Shown here piece by piece: positions 10,419 through 19,481 of a DNA stretch of 64,000 nt. The notes beneath the pieces were generated by a model, which did not search any database, was not told the origin of the DNA, and saw nothing but the letters and a program-made list of their open reading frames with translations. A program made the position numbers and the translations under genes. Where the stretch lies: contig OZ025787.1 of NCBI GenBank assembly GCA_964019425.1, positions 1,178,001 through 1,242,000 of the forward strand. Reading direction: 5' to 3'. Source of the stretch: Flectonema sp. DT1601 (lineage: Eukaryota > Euglenozoa > Diplonemea > Diplonemida > Diplonemidae). The first letter of the stretch is position 1. Each line of letters begins with the position of its first letter.

Positions 10419-13034
10419 ATGCTTCTCAGATGTTTGATTCTCATGGCTGCCCTGTTGGTGAGCCATGGTCAGTATACAACTGTTCCTTGTACTACTTGTT
10501 CACTACAGCCAGCTGGATCACTGATGACGATGGATGCCCAAAGTTGCCAGGATTTGTGCACGTCTGATGCAAACTGTGCTGCGGTGGTCATAACTTCTGG
10601 TACTATGTGTGACGCTTTTCTCTTGCCAGCAACACCGTGTGGTAGTCAGGTGACAGCTAGCTGTACAAGTGTTCTTTATTTGAAGGGTACTCTTGTACCT
10701 ACGGCTGTTCCAACAACCATTCCAACCGACTCCCCCACTGCAGTCCCAACTGTTGCCCCAACCGCTGTGCCAACAACACCTACGGCTCAGCCCACGTCAG
10801 CGCCGACAGCTGTTCCAACAGCTCAGCCAGCAACAGCTCCAACAACTGCTCAGCCGACTACAGCACCAGCAACCGCCCAGCCAACTGCTCAGCCGACAAC
10901 AGCACCAGCAACTGCCCAGCCAACAACTCAGCCAGCAACCGCCCAGCTAACTGCTCAGCCGACAACAGCACCAGCAACTGCTCAGCCAACTGCCCAACCC
11001 ACCGCTGTCCCAACTGCTGTCCCAACACCTCTGCCTCCTGGTTCTTCAGCAACAACGGCAGCCCCAACTACAGCGCCAACAGCTACAACGACGTCGCCGA
11101 CAAACACAACCACGGCCATACCAGCTACAGTTTCGGGGACAACTTCACCAACAACAAATAAAACACTTTCTCCAACATCGGTCCCAACAACAGCAACAGT
11201 CGCACCAGCCACAAGCGCACCTTCCGTTGTCAACAATGTGACTGTTTCGATTGTTTTCAATAAGTATTCCGCTTTCTCTGTTATTCAGATAACTGCTGAT
11301 ACTAATAACACAAACGGTACAATTTATTACACTCTTGACGGATCAGATCCTAATCCATCAAATCCTGGGAGCACTAATAAAGTATATACTGGGAATGTGA
11401 CTGTGAGGGCTGATGTTGTTGTAAAAGCGGTCTTTGTGAATACAGGTAATGGTGTCTCAAATATTACTGAGGTAGCGGTAACGGTAAATATGTTAACAGG
11501 TCAGCTGGAGATCACACCAACGTCGACGAATGTTCTCGCAGGTGCTTTTGTAACGATGACTGTTATTAACCCTCAGCTTGGGTATACTCTTATATATCTT
11601 CTTGAGAATGCTGATACAGGAATAGGGTGTAGTTCACAATCATCTTTCTTACAAAGCAATCTGACAAAACGGTATACAACACCATTCTCATTACCGCAGG
11701 AAGCTGGCAGATGGAGTGTCTGTGGATTCTTAGTAAGCAAGTTAGGCGATGTAAAATTTGAGAAACAAATTTTCACAACAATTTTGCAATGTGGTTCCCC
11801 AGTAATGCCTGAAAGTAAGACAGCTGTTATTCCTGTTTTTATTATGATTACACCACATAATGAAAGCTGTCCATTTGCAACAATTGATGTAACTATAACT
11901 CAAGTTGGTGTCGCTGGATCAACAAATACATATTCGTATAATCAGTCTCAGGGAGTTGCACTTCAAGCTGTTGGTAACTACAGTGTCTCTAGTATCGCTT
12001 CAAAAGCTTCGGATCCGACCTGGAGAAGCTCTTTAGCAACACAACGATACTTTGTTGTTGTTGAACAGCCTCCTGTGTTGATTGCAAGAGTTAATCAACA
12101 TGTTGTTTCTAGTGGAGTTCAGCTTTTTCAAAATAAAATAGCTCAGGCTGCGCGAATTGATGGATCTCGTGTTCGAATTACTGATATTCAAAAAGACACA
12201 ACAACTGATGGCGATAACATGTTATTCTTCTTTCAAATTGATCCTCATCCGTCCTATTATGCTTCAGAGCAGAGTAGCAGTTTGATAAGCAGCATGCTGA
12301 CAGCATTACCACAGTCTGTGTTAGTAGATTATGACATTAATGCAATTTGGAGACAGGGAGAGCTTCCTGTCACTCCTGCTCCTTCATCTGACGACTCTAT
12401 TATTGGATTATCACGTCCAACATTTATTGTTGTTGTTGTTGTGATTGTAATCGTTCTCTGTGTGGCATTCTTTCTTTTTAGAGAGTGTTGTTCTTCTGGT
12501 AGTTCTCAGAAATATTTATCTGGAGTGACGAGAGAAGATGTTGATAAATGGGAAAGTGAGGAAATGTTGCCAAACGGGGATTTTGAAGAATATTCTGACA
12601 AGGGTGTAGACGCCAGCAGAGCCACGGGAGACAACATTCGACCATCACATAATATTTATCATCAACCTGAAATGACTGAGAAAGAAGCTGTTGAATTAGT
12701 GTACTCATCTGGTCCTTTATTACCATATCCTCCAATTACTGGGAGTGGTGTTGTTGATACAGCTGTTCACAGATCAGAGCACTCTGACACTTTTCTAGCC
12801 AGCAAATCTAATGCTATTGCTAGTCCTGTTACCATGTCGTCTGATAGTGCTGTATCTTCACCATATGGTCGATTTCAATTATTTGGACCTCCTCCTCCAG
12901 GCCATGACTCTGTTCGCAGGACATACAGTCAACCGAACCATCTTCATATGTCTCAGCAACCAGTTAGTTGGAATGGATATCAGAGTAAGCAATTTCATTC
13001 TTCTATTGGGAATGATATTTATTCGAAGATTTAA
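10419..13034 (+). CDS. PT-rich type I membrane protein with CHB_HEX-like domain
   Basis: The 871-residue product begins with a clear signal peptide (MLLRCLILMAALLVSHG). A Cys-rich segment of about 70 residues follows, with a spacing that recalls PAN/Apple domains (QSCQDLCTSDANCAAV). Next is a long Thr/Pro linker of PTAQPT, PTTAP and PTAVPT units (about residues 95-270). After it the segment with IYYTLDGSDPNPSNPG matches the chitobiase/hexosaminidase C-terminal-type module (CHB_HEX_C), often in carbohydrate-linked surface proteins. A further extracellular part ends in one strong helix, TFIVVVVVIVIVLCVAFFLF, then Cys residues and about 185 cytoplasmic residues with Ser/Pro/Tyr. I start at the ATG that opens the signal peptide. 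Its linker resembles those of the three seven-helix proteins at 39-51 kb, but the membrane part does not. It is a surface receptor or adhesin candidate with unknown ligand. Confidence 0.82.
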   Translation: MLLRCLILMAALLVSHGQYTTVPCTTCSLQPAGSLMTMDAQSCQDLCTSDANCAAVVITSGTMCDAFLLPATPCGSQVTASCTSVLYLKGTLVPTAVPTTIPTDSPTAVPTVAPTAVPTTPTAQPTSAPTAVPTAQPATAPTTAQPTTAPATAQPTAQPTTAPATAQPTTQPATAQLTAQPTTAPATAQPTAQPTAVPTAVPTPLPPGSSATTAAPTTAPTATTTSPTNTTTAIPATVSGTTSPTTNKTLSPTSVPTTATVAPATSAPSVVNNVTVSIVFNKYSAFSVIQITADTNNTNGTIYYTLDGSDPNPSNPGSTNKVYTGNVTVRADVVVKAVFVNTGNGVSNITEVAVTVNMLTGQLEITPTSTNVLAGAFVTMTVINPQLGYTLIYLLENADTGIGCSSQSSFLQSNLTKRYTTPFSLPQEAGRWSVCGFLVSKLGDVKFEKQIFTTILQCGSPVMPESKTAVIPVFIMITPHNESCPFATIDVTITQVGVAGSTNTYSYNQSQGVALQAVGNYSVSSIASKASDPTWRSSLATQRYFVVVEQPPVLIARVNQHVVSSGVQLFQNKIAQAARIDGSRVRITDIQKDTTTDGDNMLFFFQIDPHPSYYASEQSSSLISSMLTALPQSVLVDYDINAIWRQGELPVTPAPSSDDSIIGLSRPTFIVVVVVIVIVLCVAFFLFRECCSSGSSQKYLSGVTREDVDKWESEEMLPNGDFEEYSDKGVDASRATGDNIRPSHNIYHQPEMTEKEAVELVYSSGPLLPYPPITGSGVVDTAVHRSEHSDTFLASKSNAIASPVTMSSDSAVSSPYGRFQLFGPPPPGHDSVRRTYSQPNHLHMSQQPVSWNGYQSKQFHSSIGNDIYSKI

Positions 13035-13369
13035 TATTTTGATATAATCATATTATTTTTTTTAATTGGAAAAAATTCTTTAATACATTCTTAAGCCAAT
13101 ATAAGTAATTTCTAACCCGGTTCACACAACCGTGTGGTATACAGACACTCTCTTTGAACATTTACTTATTCAGCTCGATGTCCTGATTATTTTTTGTTAT
13201 GTTTTTTTTTTTTTTTTTTTGATCTGTTATTTGTATTTAATATTGTGGCTGCAGTAGTTTGTTTGTAATAGAATCTTGTCTTGCAATCTGCAGTGTGCTA
13301 ATCTTATTTTATTTTTCAGCCATGGATGAACCGAAATATAGAAGTGTGAGCGGAAAGTAAGAAAGTGGC
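13035..13369. other. Spacer between host gene and retroelement nest
   Basis: A/T-rich, with a T run at 13202-13220. No gene is seen. It probably includes the 3' UTR of the preceding gene. Confidence 0.55.
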
Positions 13370-13584
13370 GATCCTCCTTTGCGAGTTATCAGGTGATCTT
13401 GAGCAGGTATTAATATCAAAGGAAACATATAACAATTCCTAGACACTGATCATTCTGCAGACTTTCCTAATGAAAATGGGAAGTGACAAGATCAGATCCT
13501 GTTTAATACGATTTCAGACTCCTTACATCGACAGATGATCCAACGACACCAGGCAATCGATGAAAAAGAAAGTAAAAAAAAGCT
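13370..13584 (+). mobile_element. Decayed LINE-A ORF1-region remnant
   Basis: Around 13440-13490 the frame reads LDTDHSADFPNENGK, closely matching LDTSHPTGFPNENGK encoded inside LINE-A near 15118-15163. DNA similarity is also visible (CTAGACACTGATCA against TTAGACACAAGTCA). It is therefore a short, older copy of the same element region, broken and without open frame. Confidence 0.55.
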
Positions 13585-13613
13585 ACCAACGATTCTAAAG
13601 CTACAGTTTCTGT
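13585..13613 (+). other. Spliced-leader-like sequence
   Basis: This 29-bp stretch begins ACCAACGATT and ends AAAGCTACAGTTTCTGT. From memory it agrees at about 27 of 29 positions with the 5' part of the diplonemid spliced leader, and its TTTCTGT block is shared by kinetoplastid leaders. The last third of the leader (ACTTTATTG) is absent, and no donor GT and SL-RNA intron follow, so it is not an SL RNA gene. It lies 24 bp before a 5'-truncated LINE tail, which suggests a chimeric retrocopy. Confidence 0.5.
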
Positions 13614-13637
13614 TAAATCTATATCAGTAATTTGCAA

Positions 13638-13848
13638 CTTCCGTCACTCGCGTTGATCATAAGGTGGATGTGGAACAAACATCCAACCTTAGACTTTGGA
13701 AATAAAGTAGGTGACATGTAGTCGCCAATATCAATTTGTTATTATTTTTAGTATTTTCATCATTATCAATCATCTCCTGGTTGGGTAACTGCACATCACC
13801 TTCGGTGTTGTCGCAGTGTCTCTTCCAACACTCCTGTCTCCTTCTTCT
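13638..13848 (+). mobile_element. 5'-truncated LINE-A copy (3' tail only)
   Basis: About 210 bp repeat the 3' end of LINE-A (18906-19115) with few differences. They include the last codons of its reverse-transcriptase ORF (LIIRWM...LRLWK, stop) and the whole 3' UTR. The copy abuts the 5' end of LINE-A without visible poly-A, giving a tail-to-head tandem. Confidence 0.85.
13779..13829 (+). ncRNA. Nested hairpin in LINE-A 3' tail
   Basis: Three nested stems can be drawn: GTTGG (13780-13784) with CCAAC (13825-13829), ACTGC (13788-13792) with GCAGT (13813-13817), and CACC (13797-13800) with GGTG (13804-13807) around TTC. The second copy at 19048-19097 keeps the stems. Such structures in LINE 3' UTRs often serve recognition by the element's reverse transcriptase, but this is inference here. 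Confidence 0.5.
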
Positions 13849-13874
13849 TGGAAGGGAGCACCACTGCTAGGGAA

Positions 13875-14562
13875 ATGCAGCAGGAGCCACACCGACGCCT
13901 GAAGCAGACGGAGAAAGAAAGTCCACCCTACCGGAGTGGCATATTCACATGGCGTGGGTCGGGAGTGCCCCGAACGGCGATCGACGCAACCAAGTTGGAC
14001 ACCAACGGCTTGGTTCTAATAAGAACAAAAGGCGACTACGAAGCCTTAACTCAAACGAAGAAAACCGGTGACTGGGCCGCAATATCAAAGGTCAAGTTCA
14101 CGAAGAACACCATCCCGGTAGCGCTGCCGGTGGTGAAGAAAAATGGACAATGCATGGTTAGAAAAGTATTCTACACATGTATGCGGAAATGACTTCACGA
14201 AGAAGGAAAAAGAACCACCACAACCCGACCCTGTACTCTTCATCCAGAACCGGACAAAACCAACTGAGCAGCAGTTAATTCCAAAAGCTAAGGAATTGAT
14301 TGCAAAACTTGAGATAAAAGCAACCCTTTCGACTGTTTCGATGAAATTGTCAGATGCGCTATTATTATCGTCATCATCATCGCAATCTACTACGGCATCA
14401 TCGATATCGTCGTCATCACAATCATTGTCATCATCATCACCATCGACATCATCATTCTCCTCATCATCCTCAACGCCGTCACTAACTGGTAAGCAGGCAA
14501 TTAGAAAGATACACAATGAGGAATCCATCAGACCCGTTTCTCCATGTAGAAACGGAAGATAA
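13875..14562 (+). pseudogene. LINE-A ORF1, first part, frameshifted
   Basis: From the ATG at 13875 the frame encodes a basic protein (MQQEPHRRLKQTEKES) to 14192. The likely continuation lies in another frame from about 14143 to 14562, which ends in a long Ser tract made by TCA/TCG triplet expansion (14364-14470). The change of frame near 14150-14190 indicates one frameshift. No RNA-binding motif is recognised. Confidence 0.55.
14364..14470 (+). repeat. TCA/TCG triplet repeat (Ser tract)
   Basis: Imperfect tandem TCA, TCG and TCT triplets lie within ORF1 of LINE-A. They are read as poly-Ser on plus and as an Asp-rich frame on minus. Confidence 0.75.
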
Positions 14563-14594
14563 AGCAACGCAATTTCTAGCATGGAGGATCGCCG

Positions 14595-15032
14595 ATGCAA
14601 GCATTCAAACAGAATCCTGCGACGGACATCATTCTGTATAAGCTTCAGACATCACTGATGGAGAACCAGTCAACCTTCCAGCAACTTGCTTATGAGAACA
14701 ATGCCTTAAAGCAATCGCTAATTGAAGAAAGGACTGAGTCAGGTTGGCTTAGGCTTGCTGCTCAACAGGCAGCTAAGACTTATGTGGAAACAGAAACGCA
14801 ATCTGTACCACAATGCTTGAGTGCTGTGACACAGACGGAGATCCACAGACTTGATGCAAAGAGTGAGGCAAAGTTCAGTAGAAAATTCTACAAAGCTGAA
14901 CTTTCTGAGTCTACTTCGATAAAGTGGATACATAGCCACAAAGTGGATCGGCAGGGACTATATGCTCCACAAGACAGGTTCATGATGTGTTCTCATAGAC
15001 ATCAGGACAGCGTCTTTTTGAGTATGTTTTAA
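14595..15032 (+). pseudogene. LINE-A ORF1, second part
   Basis: This 145-residue frame (MQAFKQNPATDI at the start) contains a helical stretch, LMENQSTFQQLAYENNALK, that could form a coiled coil, as many LINE ORF1 proteins do. It is separated from the first ORF1 part by stops and lies in a different frame. It is most likely the C-terminal part of ORF1 or a separate small ORF. Confidence 0.45.
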
Positions 15033-15589
15033 TGACAACGCAACCACAATCACAAAAGTGACATGCATCGTCTCAGACTTATCAGGTATTGGTATACTAG
15101 GGAACGTGAATCGCTTCTTAGACACAAGTCACCCGACAGGCTTTCCAAATGAGAACGGGAAGCGCGGCAATACCAGATGAAGAGACAGGCGATATTTTCA
15201 AAAGATGTCAAGGAGAAGCTTCGGCAGCAACACCGACGCCCCTAAAGCGCTACAAGATGCAAACGCCACAGAAATCAGGCTTGATGCCAGCTCCTACAAG
15301 AAAGCCATGGCGATAACTTTTTTAGTCTAAACCCCAATCTGAGTTCCCAAGGCTCAGCTATGGTCCATTAATCACTTGCCGCTATGGCATGTTGATGCCA
15401 TAGAGCGGTGAGGGGACTTTCAACAGCGACGAAGGCCACAAACACACTGGCAAGTGTACCAGGTTATGGATTCTATGAGAAAAGAAAGATGTTAGCAAAC
15501 ACATCTTCTCTCTCTCGCTTCTGTTTGTTATGACTAACAAAAGAAGGAAAAAATGATTGACAGGGCCGTGGCCAAAAGTCACCTCATTC
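15033..15589 (+). other. LINE-A inter-ORF region
   Basis: No long frame is seen. A short stretch near 15118 encodes LDTSHPTGFPNENGK, shared with the remnant at 13440. A GTGGCC...GTCAC hairpin-like motif lies at 15566-15580. The endonuclease N-terminus expected here is absent. Confidence 0.5.
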
Positions 15590-15725
15590 AAACCAAAAGA
15601 AAGTGAAAAAGAAGGCAAACATTGAAGTGAACAACAATTTTTTTTTTGGCTGTTCACTTTTTCAATTTTTTTTAAACAATGACCAAAGAAGAAGACGGCT
15701 GCCCCCAGGAGTGTAACCAATAAAT
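15590..15725 (+). repeat. Dispersed repeat X, copy in LINE-A
   Basis: An A-rich stretch with AAAAGAAAG, GCAAACATTGAAGTGAA and a terminal GAGTGTAACCAA. It matches the copies at 19338-19466 and 23349-23475 (minus), though with an extra T-rich insert here. The end of X is joined directly to the truncated endonuclease of LINE-A. Confidence 0.55.
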
Positions 15726-15729
15726 AATT

Positions 15730-18700
15730 TTGGTTCTTGAAGAATTTAGTGCAATTGAAGAAGATAATAAACATGGGTCAGATCATCGACCTCTCTACAC
15801 CGTACTGGATCCCATGTGCCAACTTGCACGGGCCACGATAGGTTCGAAGAAACGCGTTGTATGGGACTTCAAGTCTACGGACTGGAACTGCTTTGGGACC
15901 ATGCTCGAAAAGAGAATTAGAAAATCAAGACTCTCCGATGATGCAACTGCGAATGCCAAGCTCTTTAACAACATACTGCATGAAGTGGCGGCTAAATTCA
16001 TTCGTCGACGTCTCCTTTTCAAAGGGAAACGGAGACGAAAGTGGAAGACGTCAACCCCTGATTCTACCAAATCGAAGGGTGTCCACCTACGTGATCAACT
16101 TGACAAGGGTAACAACTTTGCCTTTGCGTTTAAGAAGATCAAAGAACTGCAGCAAGATGCTGGTAAAGATATCAGTGTCAACAACATCTCTGACTGCGAT
16201 CTCCCATCAGCATTCTTGGACATGTTTGTCTCGAAATCGGAAATATTATCGCTAGAGGCCCCCGCACTCTCAGAAGGTGATAATGAAATAGATATTTGCT
16301 GTGATTTCACAATGGCTGAAATTAAAGCTGCGATTAAGAACCTGAAGACCCGCAAGGCTGCAGGACCTGATGGAGTTCACAATGAGATGATCAAAAACTT
16401 CACTCCGGCAACAGTGGAATACCTCTTGAGAATTATTAACACTTCTTGGAAGACTTCAAAAGTACCGTACCAATGGAAACAGGGACTAATCAAGCCCATG
16501 TTCAAGGCAGGGAAACCTCGTAATGAACTAAAGAGTTTCAGACCAATAACGCTCACCTCGGTTGTTGGGAAACTTGCGGAGAGGCTCGTGTATGACCGAC
16601 TCATGCACTGGCTCACAAAACATTCGTCGCTCAGTCCACTACAGGCTGGATTCAGAAAGGGGAGAAATACCTGCGAGCAGATCACCGTTCTAGTAGATGC
16701 TATCGTAAGGAGCCACATGGAAGAAAAGAGATCAGTGTTCTTGTCATTCGACTTTACTGCTGCGTTTGACAGGATCAACCATAAGATACTTTTATTAAAA
16801 TTAGTAAAGATGGGTGTTCCGAATGTTATTATCAGATGGATCACAGACTTTCTTACAAACAGGAAGGTTAGAGTTGAAGCGAATGGGTATTTTAGCGAAT
16901 TCCGTACTCTGGCTAAGGGGGTTCCCCAGGGATCGATCCTGGGTCCTCTTCTTTATCTTATCTACGTTGATGACCTCTGCAAGATTTTGGAACTGGAGAA
17001 GGAAACAACGACGTCTGCTCTGTATGCGGATGACACAGCATGTGTGGTGTCAGGATCAAACATGGAAGAAGCTCTTTCGAATGCTCAGTTAGTACTCGAC
17101 AAAGTGGATCAATGGTGTTTTGAAAACGACATGGCCTTATCGGTCTCCAAAACCTGTGCGCTTAAGATGAATGTTCGCTCGAAGGGCATAGTACTAAACG
17201 ATACGTGTAATCGCGAACTGCTTTTCTCTAGATCTGTTGAGGAACGCATGCTTAAACTTGACTATGGTGACATCGAGAATCATATCAATCTCAAATCACC
17301 CAGACCCATGCTTCAAAGTGGCGAAACGATTCTTGAAATTGGAGGAATCCCAATCAAGACACAAGAAGAACTCGACAACTTGATGCTGCAATACGTCGTT
17401 CGTGAGGACAGCATTATGGTTGTGAGAGCAATATTCAAAACTGCCTTTCTGTTACCGATAGTCGACTCAGTAAAATACCTCGGAGTTCACATCGACGACA
17501 GGCTCACCTTCCACAAACAAGTAGGCAAGATTCACGAAGAATTAAAGAGGGGGATATCACTTCTGCAGTGCCTCCAGCCGTACGAACTGGACTACAAGAC
17601 TCTTAACATGGTTAAGAACCTTTATGTAACCGCAAGAATCTCATATGCGCTTGACAGTTTTGGTTGGCTGATAAGCAGCAGCGTTGACAGCATCGACTTC
17701 GAACTGAGGAAGGTCGCCAGACTGGTTACTGGATGCAGCAAGTGTACGCCAAGAGAGTTACTGTTGTGGGAGTCTGACATGTATCCTTTTAAACGTCAGA
17801 TTGAAAAGCAGACAAAAATTGCGTACTACAGGTATAAAGCCATGACTTGGATACCTAATACAAACAGACTCGCCTCAACACAAAGCTACTGGGCTGGCCT
17901 AATCCCTGGCACTGATAGTCAGCGAGAAAGCCAGTGCCTTGTGCAGCCTGACTCGATGGAACCCTGGGTATCTCCGACAAACCTTAGGATTAGCAACGGC
18001 TGCGGATTTCCGAAGTCCGCGAACCCTGCGGTGGACAAAGAAAAATTCATGTCGTACATTGGAACGTTACCTCCTGTCGACATGGTAATCAACTGCGATG
18101 GCTCCTACTCTGCTTCCGGCGCGGCCGGTGCGGCTCATATTGCCAAGTCACGTAGCGGCCTTCGATCTGCTTACGCGTCTAGGCTTTATCAAGCTGACTG
18201 CAGCTACAGGGCTGAACAACATGCTCTGAAGAACGCGGCTAGACATCTGAGAACAGTGTTTAGCAAAGATACTTCAATGAAATCTGTGAGGATATTCACG
18301 GACTCAAAATCCCTTCTGGATGAACTGCTGGGTGGAAGGTGCAGACAGAAGAACACTGAGTCCTTGAAGATACTGGAATACCTGCGCATGTGTGAAATGA
18401 AAGTGCATCTGCAATTCATCCCCTCGCACATTGGAATCGGATTTCACGATGAAGTTGATGCGCTTGCAAAGGAAGCAGCACACAACAAGAACATCCGTCC
18501 TGTGCTAGTCAAAGGCACGTACTTCTCGCGATCATCTCATGTTAAGCGCTGCATCAAAAAAGATCTTCTTAACGTGAGTGGTTACACTTGCTACAAGCAC
18601 CTCATCGGAGGCCGTTCCGTTAAATACCCTCCTGGGATGGAAAGAGCCGACGAGATACGGATAGCGAACTTCCGGACAGGATGTCACCCGCTAATTCAGA

Positions 18701-18972
18701 ACTGGCGCAAGACGATCGACTGCCCATTTTGTGGCGAACCGTCCTCACAGGTTCACCTGCTGCAGGGATGTCAATCTCCCAAACTCGATTCGGCCAGGTT
18801 CAAAATCCTGGGCTTCTCAACACTGACCGGCAAGTGGGATCGCGACCGGGAACTTATTATTGCCAACGAAATTCCTAACCTTGAAGCTCTCTTCACTTTG
18901 GCGTGGCTTCCATCACTCGCGTTGATCATAAGGTGGATGGAACAGACATCTAACCTTAGACTTTGGAAATAA
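15730..18972 (+). CDS. LINE-A ORF2: truncated endonuclease, reverse transcriptase, RNase H, CCHC
   Basis: The open frame has 1080 codons, but its upstream limit is a junction, not a start. It enters the end of an AP-type endonuclease (GSDHRPL, about residues 17-23). Reverse transcriptase follows, with FRPITLTSVVGK, AGFRKGRNTCEQI, FDFTAAFDRINH, GVPQGSILGPLLYLIYVDD and the catalytic YADDT (about 431). RNase H lies at about 786-917 with the acidic set in NCDGSYS, YRAEQHA, FTDSKS and DEVDALA. A CX2CX7HX4C finger (CPFCGEPSSQVHLLQGC) is near residue 1000. RT and RNase H look catalytically complete. Target-site cleavage would be lost with the endonuclease core. A piece reading GGIPIKTQEELDNLM between RT and the thumb is an insert seen also in LINE-B. 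Confidence 0.88.
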   Translation: MVLEEFSAIEEDNKHGSDHRPLYTVLDPMCQLARATIGSKKRVVWDFKSTDWNCFGTMLEKRIRKSRLSDDATANAKLFNNILHEVAAKFIRRRLLFKGKRRRKWKTSTPDSTKSKGVHLRDQLDKGNNFAFAFKKIKELQQDAGKDISVNNISDCDLPSAFLDMFVSKSEILSLEAPALSEGDNEIDICCDFTMAEIKAAIKNLKTRKAAGPDGVHNEMIKNFTPATVEYLLRIINTSWKTSKVPYQWKQGLIKPMFKAGKPRNELKSFRPITLTSVVGKLAERLVYDRLMHWLTKHSSLSPLQAGFRKGRNTCEQITVLVDAIVRSHMEEKRSVFLSFDFTAAFDRINHKILLLKLVKMGVPNVIIRWITDFLTNRKVRVEANGYFSEFRTLAKGVPQGSILGPLLYLIYVDDLCKILELEKETTTSALYADDTACVVSGSNMEEALSNAQLVLDKVDQWCFENDMALSVSKTCALKMNVRSKGIVLNDTCNRELLFSRSVEERMLKLDYGDIENHINLKSPRPMLQSGETILEIGGIPIKTQEELDNLMLQYVVREDSIMVVRAIFKTAFLLPIVDSVKYLGVHIDDRLTFHKQVGKIHEELKRGISLLQCLQPYELDYKTLNMVKNLYVTARISYALDSFGWLISSSVDSIDFELRKVARLVTGCSKCTPRELLLWESDMYPFKRQIEKQTKIAYYRYKAMTWIPNTNRLASTQSYWAGLIPGTDSQRESQCLVQPDSMEPWVSPTNLRISNGCGFPKSANPAVDKEKFMSYIGTLPPVDMVINCDGSYSASGAAGAAHIAKSRSGLRSAYASRLYQADCSYRAEQHALKNAARHLRTVFSKDTSMKSVRIFTDSKSLLDELLGGRCRQKNTESLKILEYLRMCEMKVHLQFIPSHIGIGFHDEVDALAKEAAHNKNIRPVLVKGTYFSRSSHVKRCIKKDLLNVSGYTCYKHLIGGRSVKYPPGMERADEIRIANFRTGCHPLIQNWRKTIDCPFCGEPSSQVHLLQGCQSPKLDSARFKILGFSTLTGKWDRDRELIIANEIPNLEALFTLAWLPSLALIIRWMEQTSNLRLWK

Positions 18973-19047
18973 AGTAGGTGACATGTAGTCGCCAATATCA
19001 ATTTGTTATTATTTTTAGTATTTTCATCATTATCAATCATCTCCTGG

Positions 19048-19097
19048 TTGGGTAACTGCACATCACCTTCGGTGTTGTCGCAGTGTCTCATCCAACA
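19048..19097 (+). ncRNA. Nested hairpin in LINE-A 3' UTR (second copy)
   Basis: The same GTTGG/CCAAC, ACTGC/GCAGT and CACC/GGTG pairings as at 13779-13829 are present. A single difference lies in the 3' loop (TCTCAT against TCTCTT). Conservation of the paired arms supports a functional RNA element. Confidence 0.45.
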
Positions 19098-19115
19098 CTC
19101 CTGTCTCCTTCTTCT

Positions 19116-19337
19116 CCTATTCTCCTTATAAATTTCTCTTGAGGGCAGGCCTTCGGGCTGTTCAAGTGGTCTTTGACCACCGCTCTAGTTATATGCTCGA
19201 CTCTTTGTTTTCCTTATCGATGGTAGGAATGGTAACCGAATTAGCTTCGTGTGTCCAATTTCAAGGACGCGTGACCATTTATTTTTTCCGTTGCCGCTCT
19301 TCTTACGTCCTCAGGCGGAGCCTACCTATGTTTCCCG
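19116..19337. other. Spacer between LINE-A and repeat X
   Basis: No coding frame is supported. It contains a perfect short hairpin GTGGTC-TTT-GACCAC at 19166-19180, next to GCC-TTCG-GGC at 19149-19158. A related hairpin is at 19912-19926. Confidence 0.5.
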
Positions 19338-19466
19338 TGTTTTCCAATTTGTCAGACTTAAGTCAAAAAGAAAGTATAAAAGAAAGACAAAACATAGAAG
19401 TGAAAAGAACAAAAACAAAGAGTTTGGTAGCACAGACGAGTGTAACCAAAAAAAAAAAAAAAAAAA
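19338..19466 (+). repeat. Dispersed repeat X, free copy with poly-A tail
   Basis: The copy contains CCAATTTGTCAGACTTAAGT, GAAGTGAAAAGAACAAAAAC and GAGTGTAACC followed by about 19 A. It is highly similar to 23349-23475 on minus. The A tail marks it as a retrocopy 3' end. It ends about 15 bp upstream of the tRNA-Arg gene. Confidence 0.65.
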
Positions 19467-19481
19467 TTTTTTGTTTTTGAA

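Larger units (their letters stand above)
13849..19115 (+). mobile_element. LINE-A, ingi/I-like non-LTR retrotransposon
   Basis: A composite element of about 5.3 kb. It has an ORF1 region (13875-15032, interrupted), a middle stretch without endonuclease N-terminus, a long ORF2 with the end of an AP endonuclease, reverse transcriptase, RNase H and a CCHC finger (to 18972), and a 143-bp 3' UTR. The RNase H downstream of RT is typical of the I/ingi/L1Tc groups known from euglenozoans. ORF2 from the RT onward is intact, so the copy looks young, but most of the endonuclease is missing and is replaced by a shared repeat (15590-15725). Confidence 0.88.

Noticed and set aside
13585-13613. Spliced-leader RNA gene
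   Set aside because: The last part of the leader and the following donor and Sm-type intron are missing, and no repeat array is seen.
14085-14600. Asp-rich minus frame of 171 codons
   Set aside because: It is the reverse reading of the TCA/TCG triplet repeat in LINE-A ORF1.
13638-19115. LTR retrotransposon with 210-bp direct terminal repeats
   Set aside because: The repeated block includes the end of the RNase H-finger ORF and its 3' UTR, there is no gag, protease or integrase, and the RT is of the non-LTR type. A tandem LINE copy explains it.
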